Positions 15,483 through 23,212 of a DNA stretch of 64,000 nucleotides are shown in pieces. The stretch lies in assembly GCA_964444685.1 (NCBI GenBank), contig CAYUIG010000011.1, positions 1 to 64,000 of the forward strand. Reading direction: 5' to 3'. This stretch comes from CAYUIG01 sp964444685. Its GTDB lineage: Bacteria; Gemmatimonadota; Gemmatimonadetes; Longimicrobiales; RSA9. The number at the start of each line of letters is the position of its first letter. Positions within the stretch are counted from its first letter, which is position 1. A program made the translations under genes and the position numbers. Below the pieces are notes generated by a model. It was not told the origin of the DNA. It was given only the letters and a program-made list of their open reading frames with translations, and did no database searches.

Positions 15483-16765
15483 ACCCGTCCGAGCGCGTTC
15501 AGCACCGCCGCACGCGCGATGGCGAGGTCCGCTTCGGCGGAGGAGCTGCGCGCCTGTGCCTCGCGCAGCGCCTGCTCCGCGTCCAGCACGTCCGCACTCA
15601 GAGCCGCGCCCTCGCCGAACTGCTGGCGCGCCACCCGGAACGATTCCTCCGCTTCCGCCACGTTCTGCGCGGCCACGCCGACGGCTTCTGACGCGCGTTG
15701 CAGTTCCAGCCGTGCGCGCGCCAGGTCGACGGTCATGCGCTCGGCCGCATCCGCGAGCGTCGCCTCCGCGGCCTCGAGTCGCGCGCGCGCCTCCTGTCGT
15801 TGCGCGCTCAGGCGTCCACCCTCCCAGACCGGCCAGCGGCCGCTCACCACGAACTCCCAGGTGTTCCGGAAGCTCTCCTGATCCGTGAAGTAGTAGGGAT
15901 TCGGCCGTGCAACGAAATAGCGCGCGCTCACGTCCAGCTCGGGCAGCCGCGCCGCTGTCGCTGCGGCCAGCGAAGCACGCCGGGCACGGGTCTGCTCCGC
16001 GAGTGCCTCGAGCTGCGGGTGTTCGTCCAGCACTGCGGTCGTGTCGACGACGAGCGGTTCCGCGGGCACCGCAGGCTGCACGGGCGCATCGAGCGGGAGC
16101 CCGATGCGGCGGTTCAGCTCGAGGCGCGCACTGCGCACCGCGTTCGCTGCCTCGACGCGCTCGAGCCGCACTTCCGAACGCCGCGCCTGCGCGGCGAGCA
16201 GGTCGCGCGTGATCGCGGTACCCTCGGCGACGCGCCGTGCTACGACCGCCACATGCTCGTCCATGCGCACCACCGCGGCCTCGGCCGCTTCGAGCGCGGC
16301 CATCGAACGGTACAGCTCCCACCAGGCGCGTCGGATCTCGAAGGCGAGCATCGCACGCTCGCGCTCGAGTGCGAGCTCTGCACTTCTCGCCACGTGTTCG
16401 GCCGCGCGGGTTTCGTGACCCAGACGGATCTGCGACAGCACAGGCACGCCCACACTCAGCTCGGCGTGGTAGCGATCCAGCTGCGCGGTCTGGAAGACGA
16501 ACGTGGAGTCGAGCCCGGGTACGTCGAACTCCACACCCGGGATGTCGCTCACCCGCGTATAGTTCGCCTGCGCCCGCACGCTGGGAAGGCGGCCTGCCTC
16601 GACCTGCCGCTGCACGGCCCGCGCCGCCGTTGCGTCCGCTCGCGCCACGCGCAGTCGTTCATTCGACTCCAACCCCATGCGCACGCTCTGCTCGACCGTC
16701 AGCTCCTGCGCGCCGGCGCGCGTGGCAAGCGCAACGAGGAGCACGGTCACAACGATCCGGAGCAT
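15476..16765 (-). CDS. TolC-family outer-membrane efflux channel of the ABC exporter
   Basis: A 429-residue outer-membrane efflux protein with a signal peptide (about residues 1-19, ending TRAGAQ) and two homologous halves of long helices and strands (ELTVEQSVRMGLESNERLRV; TARLPELDVSARYFVARPN). Coiled-coil regions are rich in Ala, Glu and Arg, as in TolC. It forms the trimeric outer-membrane duct for the ABC exporter encoded downstream. GAGGAGA precedes the ATG at a good distance. Its stop lies inside the first codons of the ATPase gene. It follows the VanX-like gene by 13 bases, so both are probably on one transcript. Confidence 0.9.
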   Translation of the reverse strand: MLRIVVTVLLVALATRAGAQELTVEQSVRMGLESNERLRVARADATAARAVQRQVEAGRLPSVRAQANYTRVSDIPGVEFDVPGLDSTFVFQTAQLDRYHAELSVGVPVLSQIRLGHETRAAEHVARSAELALERERAMLAFEIRRAWWELYRSMAALEAAEAAVVRMDEHVAVVARRVAEGTAITRDLLAAQARRSEVRLERVEAANAVRSARLELNRRIGLPLDAPVQPAVPAEPLVVDTTAVLDEHPQLEALAEQTRARRASLAAATAARLPELDVSARYFVARPNPYYFTDQESFRNTWEFVVSGRWPVWEGGRLSAQRQEARARLEAAEATLADAAERMTVDLARARLELQRASEAVGVAAQNVAEAEESFRVARQQFGEGAALSADVLDAEQALREAQARSSSAEADLAIARAAVLNALGRVW

Positions 16766-16778
16766 CGCAGATCTCCTC

Positions 16779-17429
16779 TCAGTTCGCGGATGCCACCCAG
16801 CACCCGATCGGTATGTCGACGAAGTCGGCTGTCGTATCGTGCGTGAAGTGCCACCACTCCTGGTCGTAGTTGGTAAAGCCCTCGGCCTCCATTGCGCGCA
16901 CGAGCGTCATCCGGTTCTCCATCACCGGACCGGTCGCGTTCGCGGTGTGCGATTCGGTGCCGAAATGGTCGTACGGCGTGCCCATGTCGAGCGGCTCGCC
17001 CGTATCGAGGCGGACCAGCGTGAGGTCCACCGTGTTGCCGCGGTTGTGGTTGCTGCGCCGGGCGACGTACCCCTGATCCAGCACCCACTCGTTGCCCGTG
17101 CGCTCCGCCCACGCGACCATGTCGTGCGTGGCGCGGACGGGACGGTACGCATCCCACACGAGCAGCCCGAGCCCCTGCGTCGCAAGGGATCGCTGCACCC
17201 GTCCGAGCGCCTCGGCCGCCGCCGGCCGCAGCAGCGCGGCGGGCACCTCATAGCCGGTGAGCGGCGCACCTGTGAAATTGCCGGGCGTCGCGTAGCGGAT
17301 GTCCTCGCGAATGCCCGGTTCCGCAGTCGTCACCCGCATCATCGGAGGCTGTGTGGCCGGGCAGTCCGCGACGGGAGTCGTCGCACAGGCCGCGATCAGG
17401 ACGAGGGCCGAAAGGAAGAACGATCGCAT
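16779..17429 (-). CDS. VanX/DdpX-type D-Ala-D-Ala dipeptidase lipoprotein
   Basis: M15D zinc dipeptidases cleave D-alanyl-D-alanine. This 216-residue protein has the zinc and catalytic set: SNHNRGNTVD (His128, Asp135), EWWH (Glu181, His184) and Arg96 in AYRP, aligned with the known residues of VanX. It has a signal peptide with the lipobox IAAC (Cys15), so it is an envelope lipoprotein, unlike cytosolic VanX of resistant enterococci. That location favours recycling of wall fragments over vancomycin resistance, and no vanH/vanA ligase is near. It heads the minus-strand export operon, 13 bases before the TolC gene, and starts only nine bases from the divergent monooxygenase gene. Confidence 0.9.
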   Translation of the reverse strand: MRSFFLSALVLIAACATTPVADCPATQPPMMRVTTAEPGIREDIRYATPGNFTGAPLTGYEVPAALLRPAAAEALGRVQRSLATQGLGLLVWDAYRPVRATHDMVAWAERTGNEWVLDQGYVARRSNHNRGNTVDLTLVRLDTGEPLDMGTPYDHFGTESHTANATGPVMENRMTLVRAMEAEGFTNYDQEWWHFTHDTTADFVDIPIGCWVASAN

Positions 17430-17438
17430 GGAGGTTTC

Positions 17439-17738
17439 GTGTACGGGTTGATCGGTAAGATGCGGACGGTCCCGGGCGCGCGCGATGCCGTCCTGGAGAT
17501 CCTGCTGGAAGGCACGGGCGGCATGCCCGGTTGCCTCTCCTACATCATTGCCACGGACCCGGAGGATCCGGACGCGATCTGGATCACGGAGGTGTGGGAC
17601 GATGCGGAGAGCCATCGCGCCTCACTTTCCCTGCCTGCGGTTCAGGCAGCGATCGCGAAGGCGAAGCCGAAGATCGCGGGGTTCGGCGAGCGATTCGAGA
17701 CCACTCCCGTGGGGGGACACGGCCTCGCCTCGGGCTGA
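17439..17738 (+). CDS. ABM-family (YgiN-like) small monooxygenase
   Basis: A 99-residue ferredoxin-like-fold protein of the antibiotic-biosynthesis monooxygenase (ABM) family: GKMRTVPGARDAVLEILLEG, then MPGCLSYIIATDPEDPDAIW and ITEVWDDAESHRASLSLPAV. These small dimers oxidise quinols or degrade heme or act as scaffolds, and the substrate cannot be read from sequence. GGAGG at 17430-17434 lies four bases before the GTG at 17439, which decides the start. That ribosome site touches the first codon of the divergent dipeptidase gene, so each gene's promoter must lie within the other's coding sequence. Cytosolic; no operon partner. Confidence 0.8.
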   Translation: MYGLIGKMRTVPGARDAVLEILLEGTGGMPGCLSYIIATDPEDPDAIWITEVWDDAESHRASLSLPAVQAAIAKAKPKIAGFGERFETTPVGGHGLASG

Positions 17739-17774
17739 ACGCGCCGTGCAGTTGGGGAAGTCGTTGCGCTGACG

Positions 17775-19019
17775 CTACTCCGCGTCGGCGAGATCGTCCC
17801 GCCCGAAGCCGATCTTGCGCTCGGTGCGGTCCAGCGCGCCCTCGTGCCACTCGAGGTCCGCGACGGTGAGCGACGTCAGCTCGTCCACCTTCACCGTACC
17901 GTCCTCGAGCGCTCGCGCCGCCATGCGGGCGTACGCCTGCTCGAAGAGTGACCGTGCGAAGCGCGCGTTGCCGAAGCCGGGCTTCTGCGCCGCACGCACG
18001 AAGATCCCCTGTGCGGCGTCGAGCACGGGCTTCGGCACATCGATCACGGCCGTCGTCGCGAAGTTCTCGAAGATGCGCACGAGGTCGGCGGGCGTGTAGT
18101 CCGGGAAGTCGATGTAGGTCTTGAAGCGGCTGCGCAAACCGGGATTCGAGCGGATGAACTCGGCCATCTCGTCGCCGTAGCCCGCGACGATCACGGCGAG
18201 CTCGTCGCGGTGGTCCTCCATCGCCTTCACGAGCGTCGCGATCGCCTCCGCGCCGAAGTCGGATGCGTGACTCGGCGTGAGCGAGTACGCCTCGTCGATG
18301 AACAGCACGCCGGGTCGCGTCCTGCGGATCACGTCCGCGGTCTTCATCGCCGTCTGACCCACATATCCGGCGACGAGGTCCGCGCGACCCACCTCCGTGA
18401 AGTTGGATCCCGGCAGTGCCCCCGTCGCGGCGTAGAGGCGGGCGATGATGCGTGCGACCGTCGTCTTGCCGGTGCCGGGCGGACCGGTGAACACGAGATG
18501 CAGCCCGGCGCTCACCGTGGGCAGGCCGGCGCGCACCCGCTCCTGGTTCGCCTGCACGACCGCGATGATGCTGCGAACCTGCCGCTTTACGCTCTCGAGT
18601 CCTACCAGTGACTCGAGGTCCGCGAGCACCTCCTCCAGGGTTTCCGGCTCTGGTGGCGGCGATGCCTGCTGCGGCGTGGGCTCGACGACGACCTTGCCGG
18701 CCTCCTCCATGGCGGGGCCCGGCCCCGGAGCCACCGGGGCCTGCGGCTCGTTCAGCCACTCGACGACCGCTGCGACCGCCTTGTCCTCGGTCGACAGCTC
18801 GCGCAGCAGCGCTTCTGCCTCTTGCGGAACCTGCGGCGTCTCGATCGACGTGCCGTACGGTTCGAGGCGGCGCCGCGCCTCCTCGATCCGCGTGGCTAGC
18901 TCCGGACGGGTGCGGAAGTGGCGGGCGGCGGCGTACAGCACGTGGCGCCGCTCGACCACGCCGTGGGAAGCCGACTTGGCCGCGGCTACCGCTGCGTCAC
19001 GGAGCAGGGCGTACAGCAC
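17775..19019 (-). CDS. CbbX/SpoVK-type AAA+ ATPase
   Basis: A 414-residue AAA+ protein. The N-terminal 130 residues are helical with a Pro-rich linker (PVAPGPGPAMEEAG). Then a single AAA module (about 140-400) shows LVGLESVKRQVRSI, Walker A GPPGTGKT, Walker B VLFIDEAYSLTP, a sensor region in VIVAGYGDEM, and the CbbX/EccA-type FAR...FEQAYARMAARAL arginine-finger helix. Relatives remodel Rubisco (CbbX) or assist type VII secretion (EccA), but neither Rubisco nor ESX genes are seen here. It starts with GTG three bases after the stop of a YbjN-like gene, so the two probably act together. A target-protein remodelling role is inferred. Confidence 0.88.
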   Translation of the reverse strand: MLYALLRDAAVAAAKSASHGVVERRHVLYAAARHFRTRPELATRIEEARRRLEPYGTSIETPQVPQEAEALLRELSTEDKAVAAVVEWLNEPQAPVAPGPGPAMEEAGKVVVEPTPQQASPPPEPETLEEVLADLESLVGLESVKRQVRSIIAVVQANQERVRAGLPTVSAGLHLVFTGPPGTGKTTVARIIARLYAATGALPGSNFTEVGRADLVAGYVGQTAMKTADVIRRTRPGVLFIDEAYSLTPSHASDFGAEAIATLVKAMEDHRDELAVIVAGYGDEMAEFIRSNPGLRSRFKTYIDFPDYTPADLVRIFENFATTAVIDVPKPVLDAAQGIFVRAAQKPGFGNARFARSLFEQAYARMAARALEDGTVKVDELTSLTVADLEWHEGALDRTERKIGFGRDDLADAE

Positions 19020-19022
19020 GCG

Positions 19023-19478
19023 CTACGCGTCCAGCCAGCGCCGGCCGCCGAACTTCGACTGGAGTTCGTCGTCCCATGCGTCCGCGGCGCCGAGCACGCT
19101 CCACAGCGCGTTGGCGAGTTCCTTCTCGTCGATGTAGTCGCCGAGCAGCGTGTGCGACATCAGCAGGTAGACGGTGCCGGGCTCGCTGTCATCGTGCACT
19201 TCCACGTGCCCGAACCAGCGGGAACCGCCGTTCCGCGCCACCCACTCGAAGAGTTCGGGCGACGGGCGCACTCCCTGCAGTATGAGAGAGCTGACGAGGA
19301 CGTAGGTGCGCGGCTCGCCGTCCTGATCGTTGCCGCCGGGCATCACACGCACCTGAACGGCCGTGCTCACATCCTCGAAGCGGATGTTGAAGCGATCGCC
19401 GTCCAGGAGGACCTTCAGACCGAGCGGTCCCGTAAGGAGGCGCTGCACCTTCATCATCGTCTGCTCAATCGTGGCCAC
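19023..19478 (-). CDS. YbjN-like / T3SS-chaperone-fold protein
   Basis: A 151-residue acidic protein with the pattern of the YbjN family, whose fold resembles type III secretion chaperones: IRFEDVSTAVQVRVMP, VLVSSLILQGVRPSPELFEW and GTVYLLMSHTLLGDYIDEKE. I place the start at GTG 19478, eight bases after AGGAG; a GTG nine bases further upstream is too close to that site. It lies directly before the AAA+ ATPase gene (three-base gap), the arrangement seen where a small chaperone-like protein feeds an EccA/CbbX-type motor. Function here is inferred. No signal peptide or membrane segment is present. Confidence 0.7.
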   Translation of the reverse strand: MATIEQTMMKVQRLLTGPLGLKVLLDGDRFNIRFEDVSTAVQVRVMPGGNDQDGEPRTYVLVSSLILQGVRPSPELFEWVARNGGSRWFGHVEVHDDSEPGTVYLLMSHTLLGDYIDEKELANALWSVLGAADAWDDELQSKFGGRRWLDA

Positions 19479-19651
19479 GCTGCACACTCCTGTCGGACGG
19501 GGATTTCCGGACCGGATCGGTCGTCCCGGAAGCTATCCGGGCCGAGGAGCGGGCGGCAATAGACCCCGAAGCGGACCCGAATCGCGGGCTTGCTTCGGAG
19601 CACCCCGGCCGGCCGCTCCAGCGGTCCGGCCCACCCGGAAGGAGGCAGGTT

Positions 19652-20068
19652 ATGCGGGTGATCGTGATCGTGAAGGGAGACGAGAAGTACGAGGCCGGCG
19701 CGGAGCCGACCGAGCAGGAGTTCATCGAGATGGGAGCCTTCAACGAAGAGCTGGCCAACGCCGGCGTCATGATCTCAGGGGAAGGCCTGCACAACACGTC
19801 GAAGGGCGCACGCATCCGCTACGGCGGCAAGCAGCCCGAAGTCACACGCGGCCCGTTCGGCAAGGGCCCGGAGCTGATGGCCGGCTACTGGATCCTCGAG
19901 GTCGATTCACTGGACGAATCGATCGACTGGATGAAGCGCGCGCCGTTCAAGGAGGGCGAGGTCGAGATCCGTCAGATCGCGGAGGCCGAGGACTTCGGTG
20001 AGGCCTACACGCCTGCCGTACGCGAGCAGGAGGAGCGGATCCGAGAGCGTATAGGCTCCCGCGGCTGA
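19652..20068 (+). CDS. YCII-family protein
   Basis: A 138-residue YCII-domain protein. It has the standard start MRVIVIVKGDEKYEAGAEPT, the middle GEGLHNTSKGARIRYGG and GPFGKGPELMAGYWILEVDS, and the end EVEIRQIAEAEDF. Such proteins, often found near ECF sigma factors in Actinobacteria and related phyla, have a ferredoxin-like fold and unknown catalytic activity. GGAAGGAGG lies nine bases before the ATG. It is a single-gene unit between two divergently or convergently placed minus-strand genes and is followed by a long palindrome. Cytosolic; no sigma factor is seen nearby. Confidence 0.85.
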   Translation: MRVIVIVKGDEKYEAGAEPTEQEFIEMGAFNEELANAGVMISGEGLHNTSKGARIRYGGKQPEVTRGPFGKGPELMAGYWILEVDSLDESIDWMKRAPFKEGEVEIRQIAEAEDFGEAYTPAVREQEERIRERIGSRG

Positions 20069-20073
20069 GTTTA

Positions 20074-20316
20074 TTCACCACAGAGCCGCAGAGGACGCTG
20101 AGAAACGAAATGTTCACCGCGGAGTTCGCGGATGACGCGGAGAACGGAATGTTGTAGTTGGTTTCCGGTGACGTCAGGTTCGCGGCGGAGGTGAAGCTCC
20201 GTCGCGGCATCCGAGAAACCAGGTACCAATTACAAAATTCGTTCTCCGCGTACTCTGCGAACTCCGCGGTGAATTCTCTTGTCTGTTCTCTGCGTTCTCT
20301 GCGACTCTGTGGTGAA
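20074..20316. repeat. 243-bp nested palindromic element between convergent genes
   Basis: Outer arms at 20074-20104 and 20286-20316 match at 28 of 31 positions when inverted (TTCACCACAGAG...GAGAA). Inner arms at 20113-20145 and 20241-20273 match at 30 of 33 (TTCACCGCGGAG...GAGAAC). The middle holds a smaller hairpin around GGAGGTGAAGCTCC. The ACCACAGAG/ACCGCGGAG type of repeat is common between genes in several soil phyla. It could act as a bidirectional terminator or be a non-autonomous mobile repeat; no ORF is inside. Confidence 0.75.
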
Positions 20317-20327
20317 ATTCTTGAAGT

Positions 20328-20987
20328 TCACTTCCCGAACACTTCATCTCGCTTCGAGACAATGCGTCCGACGAGACCGTAATCCACCGCCGCCTCCGCC
20401 GACAGCCAGAAATTCCGGCGCGTGTCTTCCTCGATGCGTTCGACGGTTTGGCCTGTAGTCTCGGCGAAGATGCGGTTGAGCCGCTGCCGCATGCGCAGGA
20501 TCTCGCGCGCTTCGATCTCGACGTCGGCAGCGCTGCCGCGCGTCCCGCCTGCGGGCTGGTGCAGCAGGTAGCGCGTGTGCGGGAGCGAGAGCCGCCGCTC
20601 CTTCGGCACGGCCACATAGATCAGCGCGCCGGCACTGGCCACCCAGCCGGTGCCGATCATCGTGACCTCGGACCCGATGAAGCGGATCATGTCGTGGATC
20701 GTGTCGCCCGACTCGACGTGACCGCCCTGCGAATTGATGAAGATGCGGATCGGGTCGTGCGACTGGCCGTCCATCGCCAGCAGCTGGCCGATCACGTTGG
20801 CCGCCAGCTTCTGGTTGATCTCGCCGCTGATGATCAGTGTGCGCGACCGGAAGAGCAGATCGCGCGCGCTGTCCGTGAGCGCCGTCGGTGTCGTCGTCGG
20901 CGTCGTGGTCTCACGCGGCGACGGCTCGTCCTCGTCGCCCTCGTCGGGCATCGGGTGCTCGTACTGCGAACCCCGGATCGTTTCCAT
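20328..20987 (-). CDS. clpP: ClpP-family serine protease
   Basis: A 219-residue ClpP. The catalytic triad is visible: Ser118 in GWVASAGALIY, His143 in LLHQPAGG and Asp188 in EEDTRRNFWLSAEAAVDYG, with the 25-residue Ser-His spacing of ClpP. The acidic, Thr-rich N-terminal extension (about residues 12-36) is longer than the usual propeptide. ClpP forms a double-heptamer chamber and needs a Clp ATPase; none is adjacent, unlike the common clpP-clpX order, so this may be a second ClpP copy. The nucleophile motif ASAG differs from the usual ASMG. AAAGGAA lies upstream of the ATG. Cytosolic. Confidence 0.92.
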   Translation of the reverse strand: METIRGSQYEHPMPDEGDEDEPSPRETTTPTTTPTALTDSARDLLFRSRTLIISGEINQKLAANVIGQLLAMDGQSHDPIRIFINSQGGHVESGDTIHDMIRFIGSEVTMIGTGWVASAGALIYVAVPKERRLSLPHTRYLLHQPAGGTRGSAADVEIEAREILRMRQRLNRIFAETTGQTVERIEEDTRRNFWLSAEAAVDYGLVGRIVSKRDEVFGK

Positions 20988-21071
20988 GTCGTGTTCCTTT
21001 CTTCAGTGCTGCCGGAGGATGCGCGTGCCGGCGTACGGTGGCAAGCGCTCCGCACCTCCTGGAACGACGAA

Positions 21072-21101
21072 GCGGCCGCCCGCGATCCCGCGGACGGCCG
21101 C
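21072..21101 (-). terminator. GC-rich stem-loop after the DUF4412-like gene
   Basis: Arms 21072-21084 and 21089-21101 pair over 13 positions (one G-T) around a four-base loop. It lies 23 bases after the stop of the minus-strand gene at 21125 and before clpP. No T-tract follows, so termination is plausible but not assured. Confidence 0.5.
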
Positions 21102-21124
21102 CACGAAGCCGCCTGGAAGCGGCG

Positions 21125-21736
21125 TCAGTTGCCGATCTTGAACAGGTCGTCGGAGAGCGACTTCCGCTCGACGCTGAGCGCCTGCAGCGTCGCCTGCCCC
21201 TGCTCCGTATTCATCGTAACCTTGAGCGGCAGGAAGCCTTCATTGAACCGCGCCCGGAGCTCCTCCCACGCCTTCATCGAGGCGGAGGACGCACCCATGG
21301 ACGCCATCACGAAGCCGAGGCCCTTCGCCGCGCAGATGTCGGCCTCACCCTGCGTCTGCTTCACGATGAAGTGTTCGCACTGGTGGCCCGCCACCGTCTC
21401 GGTCTGACCCGTGGCCGTCACTTCGATGTCCATGTCCTCGTCCGAGACACCCGCCATGGCCTGGAGATCGGCCATGCTCATCGTCTGCACACCGCCGCCC
21501 GGCACCATCATGGTCAGCGTGCCGGCCTCGAAGTCGAACACCGTCGACATCGCGCCCATGCCCATGTCCATGTCCTGGCGCAGCATCTTGCCCTTCACGT
21601 GCTGCGTCATCTCCATGGACATCCCGGACATCGTCATCTGGTACCGGATGGTGCCCTCGAAATCCTCCTGCGCCGATACTGCAGCGGGGAGCACCATGGC
21701 CGCGAGCGCGAGCCCCGCGATCCGCTTCATCCGCAT
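21125..21736 (-). CDS. Exported Met-rich DUF4412-like protein
   Basis: A 203-residue protein with a signal peptide (about residues 1-23, ending AVSAQ). The mature part begins EDFEGTIRYQMTM, as in DUF4412 proteins, and is strikingly rich in Met (QDMDMGMGAMS, MSMADLQAMAG). The C-terminal half has GHQCEHFIVKQ and EADICAAKGLG with two Cys that could form a disulfide. DUF4412 proteins are periplasmic or outer-membrane-associated and of unknown role; the Met-rich strands could bind metal, for example copper, but that is speculation. AGGAGG lies five bases before the ATG at 21736. Flanking hairpins suggest a single-gene unit. Confidence 0.78.
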   Translation of the reverse strand: MRMKRIAGLALAAMVLPAAVSAQEDFEGTIRYQMTMSGMSMEMTQHVKGKMLRQDMDMGMGAMSTVFDFEAGTLTMMVPGGGVQTMSMADLQAMAGVSDEDMDIEVTATGQTETVAGHQCEHFIVKQTQGEADICAAKGLGFVMASMGASSASMKAWEELRARFNEGFLPLKVTMNTEQGQATLQALSVERKSLSDDLFKIGN

Positions 21737-21887
21737 CTTGCCTCCTGCATGGTTCTGGAATCGGCGGCGCCGCGGTCCCGGCCGGGCCTCGCTCGGCGCT
21801 TAGGGCACCGACCGCCTCGCATCAACGATGGCAAAGCGGGGGTCATGGCGCAACTGGCATGGTGGCAACGCCTTGCGGCAGAACTGC

Positions 21888-21916
21888 GCCCCGGCCGGGG
21901 TGAACGCGGCCGGGGC
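21888..21916 (-). terminator. Stem-loop after the small lipoprotein-like gene
   Basis: GCCCCGGCCG (21888-21897) and CGGCCGGGGC (21907-21916) are perfect inverted arms with a nine-base loop. They lie 11 bases after the stop of the minus-strand gene ending at 21928. No T-tract follows. Confidence 0.5.
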
Positions 21917-21927
21917 CTCTGGCTGGA

Positions 21928-22326
21928 TTATCGCACAAACGCCTGTGACATCCCGAGATTGTTGCCGAGCTGTACGTGGATCGTCTGGCCCGGGACCACC
22001 ACCAGCGGCTCGCTCTGGAAGCCGAAGCGTGAGCCCACAGGGTCCGCCTGGATCACGATCGTGCCGCCGGGACCCAGCATCGCCGGGGCAAGAGTCAGCC
22101 GCTCCTCTGACATCCCGCGCACCGTCGCGATCCGCATGCGCACGCCGCCCCGCACCATGTACAGAGCCACGTCCGCCCAGTTGTCATTGTCGACGATCAT
22201 CGTGCTGCGCTCCTCCGTCGCGGCGAATGCGTTGGGCTCGAACTGCGAACTCGTTGTCGGTCCACACGCACCTGCCAGTGCGGCGGCCAGCGCCGCGCCC
22301 ATGATCCGTGTCCTGTATGTCATCAT
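21928..22326 (-). CDS. Exported protein of unknown function
   Basis: A 132-residue protein with a hydrophobic N-terminus (MGAALAAALAGACG). Cys21 could be a lipoprotein cysteine, though the lipobox (AGAC) is imperfect. The mature part looks like a compact beta-sandwich: STMIVDNDNWADVALYMVRG, VRMRIATVRGMSEERLTLAP, then TIVIQADPVGS and a Val-rich end. The IVDNDNWADVALY segment resembles small Gemmatimonadota lipoproteins, but I know no function. Tandem ATG codons open the gene, with GAGGAAC upstream. It is bracketed by two stem-loops, so it is probably transcribed alone. Confidence 0.65.
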   Translation of the reverse strand: MMTYRTRIMGAALAAALAGACGPTTSSQFEPNAFAATEERSTMIVDNDNWADVALYMVRGGVRMRIATVRGMSEERLTLAPAMLGPGGTIVIQADPVGSRFGFQSEPLVVVPGQTIHVQLGNNLGMSQAFVR

Positions 22327-22357
22327 CTGTTCCTCGATCTCGATGTCCACAAACACA

Positions 22358-22383
22358 AACGCCTGCGAGTCTTCGCAGGCGTT
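22358..22383 (-). terminator. Rho-independent-like terminator after the ABC ATPase gene
   Basis: Perfect 10-bp arms AACGCCTGCG (22358-22367) and CGCAGGCGTT (22374-22383) with a six-base loop. On the minus strand the stem is followed by GTTTGTGTTTGTGG, a loose T-rich tract. It would end transcription from the ABC ATPase gene that stops at 22502. Confidence 0.55.
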
Positions 22384-22501
22384 ATGACCAGGGTACCACA
22401 CATCCATCACCCGGACCCGGAATGAACAAGTTCCGTGCCGTACGGCACGTCTTTCAGGGGCGGTCCACGATGTGCAACCGCACACGTGTCTTGCTTCGAT
22501 T

Positions 22502-23212
22502 TCAGTGATGCGTGGCCGAGAGGTAGTCCGCGCGGAAGGAATGGTGTTCGACCGCGTGCTCGGGTGATCCGAGATCGTGTGTCGTTCCCGCCGTGAGCCA
22601 CACGATCCGATCGGCTACGGCGAGCAGCGGCGGGACTTCGTGACCGGTGACGACGATGGCGCAACCCGCGGCGGCGAGCTCGCGCATCACGTCGGAGATC
22701 CGCTCGACATCGTTCGGCGCGATGCCCTGGAACGGTTCGTCCGCGAGCAGGCATACCGGCCGTCGCATGTACGCGAGAGCGAACTCCGCTCGCCTGCGCT
22801 CCCCACCCGACAGGCTCACGACTTCGCGCTGCAGCAGCTCGTCGTCCTGAAGCTCGAGACGGTTCAGTGCGCCGCCGACATCGGCAACGTTCCAGCGACG
22901 CGCGCACTGCGCGATCTGCGCATCCAGCGAGCGTCCGCGCGCGAGCAGCCCGCGTTCGGGGAGCAGGAAGAGTCCGCGACGGGCGAGGTAGTGCAGGCGC
23001 GGCCGGCGTACGACGTCGCCTGCGAAGTGGAGCACGCCGTGATCCGCGCGCAGCACACCGGCACAGATGCGGAGGAGTGTAGATTTCCCCGTGCCGTTGC
23101 GCCCGAGCAGCGCAACGATCTCACCGGCGTGCACGTGCAGCGTTGCCGTAGTGAGGACGCGGCGGCCGCGGAAGCTCCTGCCGATCCAGTCGGCGCGCAG
23201 GACCGCGCTCAT
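22502..23212 (-). CDS. ABC transporter ATPase
   Basis: A 236-residue ATPase with Walker A GRNGTGKST, signature LSGGERRR, Walker B VCLLADEPF and the switch His in VVTGHEVPP. The LPERGLLARGRSLDAQI segment recalls LivF/LptB-type ATPases. The ATG overlaps the stop of a 103-residue membrane-protein gene by four bases. No ordinary permease of 250 residues or more is adjacent, so either the small hydrophobic protein is the membrane partner or the ATPase serves a distant permease. A longer opening upstream in this frame is a shadow. The string ATPase, membrane protein, response regulator and lipoprotein is tightly packed on the minus strand. Confidence 0.85.
   Translation of the reverse strand: MSAVLRADWIGRSFRGRRVLTTATLHVHAGEIVALLGRNGTGKSTLLRICAGVLRADHGVLHFAGDVVRRPRLHYLARRGLFLLPERGLLARGRSLDAQIAQCARRWNVADVGGALNRLELQDDELLQREVVSLSGGERRRAEFALAYMRRPVCLLADEPFQGIAPNDVERISDVMRELAAAGCAIVVTGHEVPPLLAVADRIVWLTAGTTHDLGSPEHAVEHHSFRADYLSATHH

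Noticed and set aside
15483..16322. N-terminal extension of the ABC ATPase frame
   Set aside because: The Arg/Gly-rich residues are the shadow of the TolC gene. A GTG start at 15482 gives the normal ATPase N-terminus.
16779..17429. Vancomycin resistance (vanX) locus
   Set aside because: The protein is an envelope lipoprotein and no vanH, vanA-type ligase or vanRS genes are near.
21828..22304. A 158-codon open frame on the plus strand
   Set aside because: It overlaps the minus-strand exported protein, has Arg/Pro/Ser-rich shadow composition and no ribosome site.
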